A stretch of DNA of 64,000 bases, taken from assembly GCA_020041925.1 (NCBI GenBank), contig CP083409.1; one strand, given 5' to 3'. The notes under the pieces are model-generated. The model had not been told where the DNA came from, made no database searches, and saw only the letters and a program-made list of their open reading frames with translations. Made by a program: the position numbers and the translations under genes. Positions within the stretch are counted from its first letter, which is position 1. Each line of letters begins with the position of its first letter. Source of the DNA: Faucicola osloensis_D. Lineage in GTDB: Bacteria; Pseudomonadota; Gammaproteobacteria; Pseudomonadales; Moraxellaceae. Shown piece by piece: positions 59,026-64,000 of this stretch.

Positions 59026-59952
59026 ATGCTAAATAATCAACAAACAGCCATTAAAAAAATTGCTTTTATCGGGCTTGGTAACATGGGCAAACCGATGGCA
59101 GAAAATCTCATCAAAAATGGCTTTGCCTTAAACGTATTTGACCTAAACACCGCTGTGCTAGACGACCTTGCCAAACAAGGGGCAAACGTGGCGACTTCAC
59201 CTGTGGAGGCAAGCAAAGAGGTGGATATGGTCATCACCATGTTACCTGCAGGTCAACATGTCAAAGATGTGTATCTGGGTAAAGACGGTAATCAAGGCTT
59301 GCTTGATGTGGTCAGTAAAGATACCTTGCTGGTCGATAGTAGCACCATCGCAGCGAGTGATGCGCGTGAAGTTGCCGAAGCTGCGGCAGATAAAGGCATC
59401 CAGTTCATGGATGCGCCCGTATCAGGCGGTACGGCAGGGGCAGCAGCAGGGACACTCAGTTTCATTGTGGGCGGGCAAGCTGAGCAATTTGAAAAAGTCA
59501 AACCCGTTTTAGAGGCCATGGGAAAAAATATCTTTCACGCGGGCGAGGTCGGTGCAGGTCAAGTCGCCAAAATCTGTAATAACATGCTGCTTGGCGTGAT
59601 TATGACAGGGACAGCCGAAGCCATGAATTTGGGCGCCAAAAATGGATTAGACCCAAAAGTCTTAGCCAGTATTTTGTCAGCCAGCACCGGTCGTAACTGG
59701 GCGCTGGAAGTATGTAATCCGCATCCCGATGTTGGTGACGCTATGCCATCAAGCCGTGGTTATAGCGGTGGATTTATGAGTAAACTCATGCTCAAAGACA
59801 TGAACCTTGCCAAACAAACGGCGGATGATACCCAGGTGGTGACACCAATGGCAGACCAAGCCACGGCACTGTATAGCAAACATAGCGAGCAACATGGGGA
59901 TAAGGATTTCTCAAGCATTATGGCGCATTATGATGCGAACGTTCTGCAATAA
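59026..59952 (+). CDS. mmsB: 3-Hydroxyisobutyrate dehydrogenase
   Basis: A 308-residue beta-hydroxyacid dehydrogenase that oxidises 3-hydroxyisobutyrate to methylmalonate semialdehyde with NAD. The Rossmann opening is IAFIGLGNMGKPM, MDAPVSGGTAGA follows, and the catalytic lysine is in GAGQVAKICNNMLLG near residue 180. ATG 59026 is six bases after AAGGA; the upstream ATG at 59020 is too close to it. It ends the catabolic cluster and is followed by a terminator. Confidence 0.93.
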   Translation: MLNNQQTAIKKIAFIGLGNMGKPMAENLIKNGFALNVFDLNTAVLDDLAKQGANVATSPVEASKEVDMVITMLPAGQHVKDVYLGKDGNQGLLDVVSKDTLLVDSSTIAASDAREVAEAAADKGIQFMDAPVSGGTAGAAAGTLSFIVGGQAEQFEKVKPVLEAMGKNIFHAGEVGAGQVAKICNNMLLGVIMTGTAEAMNLGAKNGLDPKVLASILSASTGRNWALEVCNPHPDVGDAMPSSRGYSGGFMSKLMLKDMNLAKQTADDTQVVTPMADQATALYSKHSEQHGDKDFSSIMAHYDANVLQ

Positions 59953-59967
59953 GTTTTGGCGTTTAGC

Positions 59968-59997
59968 AAAAAGCTAGGATTTTTTTCTGGCTTTTTT
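59968..59997 (+). terminator. Terminator of the valine cluster
   Basis: AAAAAGCTAG pairs with CTGGCTTTTT over ten positions with one G-U, nine-base loop. It is 16 bases after the mmsB stop. Confidence 0.8.
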
Positions 59998-60074
59998 AGG
60001 GTCGTTAATTCAAAAGTTAACCCAAAAATAGGGTAGAATTAGCGTCAATCCCAATTTATCGCATTAGTTTTATT

Positions 60075-60890
60075 ATGTCTAAGCCAACAGCACGCCCCAA
60101 AAAACCAAAAATTGTCTTTTTTGATATTGATGATACGTTGTACATCAAGCAGCAAGAAAGGGTGCCACAATCCGCGATTGAGGCACTCAAACAATTAAAG
60201 CAGCAAGGCATTATGGTCGCTATCGCCACGGGTCGGGGTCGTGCTGTTTTTCCCAAAGCGGTGTATGAGCTCATTGAAACCGTGGGTATCGATGTGCTTG
60301 TCACCATCAACGGTCAATGCAGTCATCACCAAGGTGAATTGTTAGCGCATTATCCGATGACCACTGCGCAACTTAAACTGATTACCGATTATGTTGAATC
60401 AAACAATTTATCGTATGCCTACATGACCGATACGGAAATCATCGCGTTAGCGGAAGATGATGCGCTGTCAGACGCTTTAAATTCGCTTAAAATAGCTTAC
60501 CGTACTGCCAGCCATGGTGACATTGATTTGTCGATACCTATTTATCAAGTCGTGGCATTTCATCCTGACAACACGCAGGTAAATTTTGACTTCCCCTCGA
60601 CTTTAAAAATCATGCGCTGGCACAAAAACGGTATCGATATTCTAGATGCGACAGGCTCGAAGGCACGCGGCATTGCGCAGGCGCTCAATAAATTGGGGCT
60701 GGATTTTGAAGATGCGATGGCATTTGGCGATGGGGTGAATGATATCGAAATGTTACAGACCGTCGGCTTTGGCGTGGCGATGGGGAATGCCCATCCTGAT
60801 GTGAAAGCGGCGGCTGACTATGTATGCCCAGCTGCGTGGGAAGATGGTATCTATCAAGGCTTACAACATTTGGGTTTATTGCCACATTGA
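60075..60890 (+). CDS. HAD-superfamily (Cof-type) phosphatase
   Basis: A 271-residue HAD phosphatase, type IIB. Motif I is FFDIDDTL at about residues 15-22, motif II IATGRGR, the lysine of motif III in GSKARGIAQAL, and motif IV AFGDGVNDIEML. Such enzymes act on phosphosugars or cofactors; the substrate is unknown. The frame is convergent with the IclR gene. Confidence 0.88.
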   Translation: MSKPTARPKKPKIVFFDIDDTLYIKQQERVPQSAIEALKQLKQQGIMVAIATGRGRAVFPKAVYELIETVGIDVLVTINGQCSHHQGELLAHYPMTTAQLKLITDYVESNNLSYAYMTDTEIIALAEDDALSDALNSLKIAYRTASHGDIDLSIPIYQVVAFHPDNTQVNFDFPSTLKIMRWHKNGIDILDATGSKARGIAQALNKLGLDFEDAMAFGDGVNDIEMLQTVGFGVAMGNAHPDVKAAADYVCPAAWEDGIYQGLQHLGLLPH

Positions 60891-60993
60891 TGAGGCAGCA
60901 AATGTTTAAGCCTCGCCATGTGAGCTAAAATCTATCAACAAAATTGCTTTGCGCGTTTTAACTTTACCTTGTCAAAAGTGTCAAAGATAACCT

Positions 60994-61749
60994 TTAAATT
61001 TCCCCAAAAAATGCATCACGAATATCATCGGCAGCTTTTTGCATATCAGGTACAAAACCAATCAAATCATCGAGAGATTTGCGCGTTTTAGGTGCGGTTG
61101 TGTACAGTGAGCCGATATAACGACCTTGGGTATCATTGATTGCCACAGCAATTGAAACCGCTTGGGCAATATATTCTTCATCAGAAATTGCATAGCGCTG
61201 CTTGGCTACCTGCTCAAGGCTTTGATTGAGTACATCCCTATCGGTAATCGTGGCAGGGGTGATAGCGGTTAACGATAAATTTTTTAGTAGCGTGACCCTA
61301 TCATCTTTTGTGAGCGTACTTAGGTAGATTTTACCAGCCGCCGTACACCAAATGGGTGCTTGCGAATCAGTGGGCATATACACTTGTAAGGCAGAAGGAC
61401 AAGGTACGCGGTCGGTATATACCATGTTGACGTAATAAGGTACCGCCATGCCACAGGTTTCACCGATTTTATCCACCAGTCTTTGCAAAATCGCAAACCG
61501 CTGAATCGCCACTTGCTGGCTTTGCCACAGATGAATCGCCATATGCCGCGTACGCGATGCAGGCACAATCGTACCATTGATATCGACCCGCACAAAGCCT
61601 TCTTCTTGCAGCTGCTGTATCAGTCGGTGCATGGTCGGTTTTGGAATATCCAAAATCTCAGACAAATCCAGCGGGGATAAAGGACGCTGTGCCGCAGACA
61701 CGGCTTCGATGATTTTTAACACACGGGTAATAGAAGAAACTCGAGCCAT
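60994..61749 (-). CDS. IclR-family transcriptional regulator
   Basis: A 251-residue IclR regulator with an N-terminal winged helix-turn-helix (ITRVLKIIEAVS, then LSEILDIPKPTMHRLIQQL) and a C-terminal ligand-binding domain (PIWCTAAGKIYLSTL, ISDEEYIAQAVSIAVAI). IclR proteins bind small metabolites and usually control nearby catabolic genes. Here it is divergent from xthA and convergent with the HAD gene, so its target cannot be named. Confidence 0.92.
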   Translation of the reverse strand: MARVSSITRVLKIIEAVSAAQRPLSPLDLSEILDIPKPTMHRLIQQLQEEGFVRVDINGTIVPASRTRHMAIHLWQSQQVAIQRFAILQRLVDKIGETCGMAVPYYVNMVYTDRVPCPSALQVYMPTDSQAPIWCTAAGKIYLSTLTKDDRVTLLKNLSLTAITPATITDRDVLNQSLEQVAKQRYAISDEEYIAQAVSIAVAINDTQGRYIGSLYTTAPKTRKSLDDLIGFVPDMQKAADDIRDAFFGEI

Positions 61750-61981
61750 TATATTGTCTTTTTAAGTCTAGGGTCAGCACGTCGCCAGAAAAAATTGAAA
61801 AAAAAATTTTGCAAAGTTGGCAGTGATTAAAGTGCAAGGTTTTTTGATTATACCAAAATTTTTTTAAACTTCACCTGCTATTTGCGGGTTCGTCATGCAT
61901 AACCTCAGTGTTGAGACCCAATTTGCTTTCAAATTGAGCTTGCGGGCAATATCCGCTAATATAGTCGGCATTTAACGCTTA

Positions 61982-62021
61982 ACCAAGCCACATTTATCAA
62001 TACCAAGCCACGTTTATCAAT
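61982..62021. repeat. 2 x 20-base tandem repeat upstream of xthA
   Basis: The unit starting ACCAAGCCACATTTATCA is repeated at once with one change (A to G). It ends 13 bases before the xthA start codon. Confidence 0.9.
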
Positions 62022-62034
62022 TTGGGGAAAACAC

Positions 62035-62847
62035 ATGCCGCGTTTTGTCAGTTTTAATATCAATGGATTGCGGGCGCGCCCACACCAGCTTGAAGCCATT
62101 CGCGATATCATCGCGCCCGATGTCATTGGGCTACAAGAAACCAAAGTACATGATGACGCATTTCCGCTACAGAGCGTGCAGCAATTGGGCTATCATGTCG
62201 AATTTTTTGGGCAAAAATCTCATTATGGTGTGGCGTTATTATCACGACAACAACCTATTTTTGTACAAAAAGGCTTTCCAACTGATAGCGACGATGCACA
62301 GCGACGGTTTATCCATGCGCGCTATGATTTTAATGGCAAATATATTGATGTGCTTAATGGCTATTTTCCGCAAGGTGAAAATCGCAAGCATGAAACCAAA
62401 TTTCCGATGAAGCGCAAATTCTATGCCGATTTAACCGACTATATCTTGCAGCTTAAAGCAGAAAATCGCAGTATGATTTTGATGGGAGATATGAATATTG
62501 CGCCGCTGGATTTTGATATTGGCATTAGCGAGGATAGTGTGAAACGTTGGCTAAAAAATGGCACGTGCTCGTTTTTGCCAGAGGAGCGAGAGTGGTACCA
62601 AGCCCTGCTTGCGACAGATTTGCATGATACTTATCGGGCGTTATATGCCGACGGTCAAGCCTTGAGTTGGTTTGATTATCGCAGCAAGGGATTTGACGAT
62701 GAGCCAAAGCGTGGGCTGCGGATTGACCATATTTTGATGACGCCTGATTTGGCGGATAAGCTTAATGGTGCAGGCGTCAGCTATGATTTGCGTGCTATGG
62801 AAAAACCCAGCGACCATGCCCCGATTTGGGCAGATTTTTTGGATTAA
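62035..62847 (+). CDS. xthA: Exodeoxyribonuclease III
   Basis: A 270-residue ExoIII (E. coli XthA 268). It is an AP endonuclease and 3'-5' exonuclease in base excision repair. FNINGLRARP opens the domain; the catalytic motifs are LQETK, GDMNIAP with the metal-binding Asp/Asn, and the late PSDHAPI with the Asp-His pair. The start has GGGG at a good distance. argJ follows after 29 bases. Confidence 0.96.
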   Translation: MPRFVSFNINGLRARPHQLEAIRDIIAPDVIGLQETKVHDDAFPLQSVQQLGYHVEFFGQKSHYGVALLSRQQPIFVQKGFPTDSDDAQRRFIHARYDFNGKYIDVLNGYFPQGENRKHETKFPMKRKFYADLTDYILQLKAENRSMILMGDMNIAPLDFDIGISEDSVKRWLKNGTCSFLPEEREWYQALLATDLHDTYRALYADGQALSWFDYRSKGFDDEPKRGLRIDHILMTPDLADKLNGAGVSYDLRAMEKPSDHAPIWADFLD

Positions 62848-62876
62848 TCAATTAAACAACAGTAAGGAGCGCTCTC

Positions 62877-64000
62877 ATGCCAGTTGGCAATGTCGAACTT
62901 GTAAAATTAAACCCAGTGAAAGGGATAAAAATTGGCATCACCGAAGCCCACGTGCGCTACGCAGGGCGCAAAGACTTAACGGTTTTTGACATCATAGCGG
63001 GCGCAAACACCGCGGTTGTCACTACGCAAAACCAATTTTGTGCCGCCCCTGTGCAGTTGCTGCGAGAATTTATCGGCAAAGACAGTCCGCGTTATTTGAT
63101 TGTCAACACGGGCAACGCCAACGCTGCCACGGGTGAAGACGGTAAACAGCGTGCCAAAACAACTTGTGTGGCACTGGCAGAAAAAACCGGTGTCGCAGCC
63201 GAGCAAGTATTGCCTTACTCCACCGGGGTGATTGGGGAAACCTTGCCAGCGGATAAAATTATCGCAGGGTTAGACAGCGCCTTAGCCAATTTAAGCGAAG
63301 ATAATTGGCTTGGCGCCGCCCACAGCATCATGACTACCGATACCACCCCAAAAGGACATAGCGAACAAGTCACGATTGATGCCATCACCTATACCGTGAC
63401 AGGTATCTCAAAAGGGGCGGGCATGATTCGCCCCAATATGGCGACCATGCTTGGCTTTGTGGCAACCGATGCCAACATTGAAAAATCATTGCTACAAAAT
63501 ATCTTGACCGACACGGTGAATCAGTCATTTAACCGCATCACGGTGGATGGCGATACCTCGACCAATGACTGCTGTACGTTGATTGCCACAGGACAAGTTG
63601 GGGAGATGATTGACAGTGAAAATCACCCGCATTATCAAGCAATTTATGAGGCGATTAACAATGTGATGATTCGAATCGCTCAGTTGATTGTACGCGATGG
63701 TGAAGGGGCAACCAAATTTATCACGGTCAAAGTGACAGGCGGTGAAACCGCTGAAGAATGTGCCAAAATCGCGTATGAAGTGGCGCATTCACCGCTGGTA
63801 AAAACCGCATTTTTTGCCAGTGACCCAAATTGGGGACGTATTTTGGCAGCGGTAGGCAAAGCGGGCGTGCTGCTCGACCAGTCAAAAGTGGCGGTATCAC
63901 TCGATGATGTGTGTATCTGCGAGCGTGGCGGCTTGGCACACGACTATACCGAGGCGCGTGGCAGCGAGGTGATGAAGCGTCCTGAAATTACCATTCATAT
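62877..64000 (+). CDS. argJ: Bifunctional glutamate N-acetyltransferase (ArgJ), cut by the window edge
   Basis: The first 374 residues or so of ArgJ, which moves the acetyl group from N-acetylornithine to glutamate in the cyclic arginine pathway. The segments IKIGITEAHVRYAGRKDL, NQFCAAPV, NTGNANAATG and the autocleavage site GMIRPNMATMLGF, with the threonine nucleophile after MA, are visible. AAGGAG (62863) lies eight bases before the ATG. The end lies outside the window. Confidence 0.95.
   Translation, partial: MPVGNVELVKLNPVKGIKIGITEAHVRYAGRKDLTVFDIIAGANTAVVTTQNQFCAAPVQLLREFIGKDSPRYLIVNTGNANAATGEDGKQRAKTTCVALAEKTGVAAEQVLPYSTGVIGETLPADKIIAGLDSALANLSEDNWLGAAHSIMTTDTTPKGHSEQVTIDAITYTVTGISKGAGMIRPNMATMLGFVATDANIEKSLLQNILTDTVNQSFNRITVDGDTSTNDCCTLIATGQVGEMIDSENHPHYQAIYEAINNVMIRIAQLIVRDGEGATKFITVKVTGGETAEECAKIAYEVAHSPLVKTAFFASDPNWGRILAAVGKAGVLLDQSKVAVSLDDVCICERGGLAHDYTEARGSEVMKRPEITIH

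Noticed and set aside
60891..60930. Weak GAGGC...GCCTC hairpin between the HAD and IclR genes
   Set aside because: Five pairs, large loop and no T-run; not a convincing terminator.
61919..61936. CAATTTG-CTTT-CAAATTG palindrome upstream of xthA
   Set aside because: Looks like an operator or hairpin but is short, AT-rich and without T-run; I could not tell it from chance.
1..64000. tRNA, rRNA, CRISPR, transposase or integrase
   Set aside because: Looked for characteristic T-loop sequences, repeat-spacer patterns and mobile-element proteins on both strands and found none.

Overview
This window reads as an ordinary chromosomal segment of a gammaproteobacterium of the family Moraxellaceae, most likely Moraxella or a close relative (the osloensis group is my guess; the genus is inferred, not proven). 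The base composition is moderate and somewhat AT-rich. The protein families match those of Acinetobacter, Psychrobacter and Moraxella, and the order glnE - ilvE - glycosyltransferases - lpxL-like - aspS is the known setting of the lipooligosaccharide outer-core (OC) locus in Acinetobacter. I found no tRNA, rRNA, CRISPR array, insertion sequence, prophage or integrase.

Layout. 1-9.8 kb is housekeeping: yebC (cut by the window edge), an ABC1-family kinase, ilvA, rpiA, a PhaB-type reductase, glnE and ilvE. 9.9-18.1 kb is the presumed OC locus: five plus-strand glycosyltransferase genes run into three minus-strand genes plus an LpxL-type acyltransferase that continue from aspS. 18.1-29.9 kb holds aspS (predicted non-discriminating), a SohB-like protease without a membrane anchor, a DUF1543 protein, a Pif1-like helicase, a GAPDH/E4PDH-family enzyme, purH, fis, a zinc-ribbon/DUF3426 membrane protein and prmA. 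30-38.5 kb holds PBP1B, a CcoI-type copper ATPase, a lipoprotein, hda and a DUF2057 protein. 38.5-47.3 kb holds gspM, gspL, sixA, gpsA, a nitroreductase, a PaiB-type protein, zapE, a hydrolase, a frameshifted small lipoprotein and two unknown genes. 47.4-50.2 kb is ppc.

50.5-60 kb is a valine/propionate catabolic cluster on the plus strand: propionate-CoA ligase, a PAS-LuxR regulator, mmsA, an isobutyryl-CoA-dehydrogenase-like gene, enoyl-CoA hydratase, 3-hydroxyisobutyryl-CoA hydrolase and mmsB. Together these would take isobutyryl-CoA through methacrylyl-CoA, 3-hydroxyisobutyrate and methylmalonate semialdehyde to propionyl-CoA. An AT-rich GIY-YIG nuclease gene, apparently cut by an amber codon, sits inside it. 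60-64 kb holds a HAD phosphatase, an IclR regulator, xthA and the start of argJ.

The points most worth a second look are the OC-like locus with two pairs of paralogues and two unrecognised genes; the GIY-YIG gene in the valine operon; the A8-tract frameshift in a small lipoprotein; a terminator-like hairpin between fis and purH; a recurrent pattern of two- or three-copy short tandem duplications just upstream of genes; and a possible operator plus two minimal start-stop ORFs ahead of the propionate-CoA ligase gene. I saw no clear sign of an entirely new defence or mobile system.
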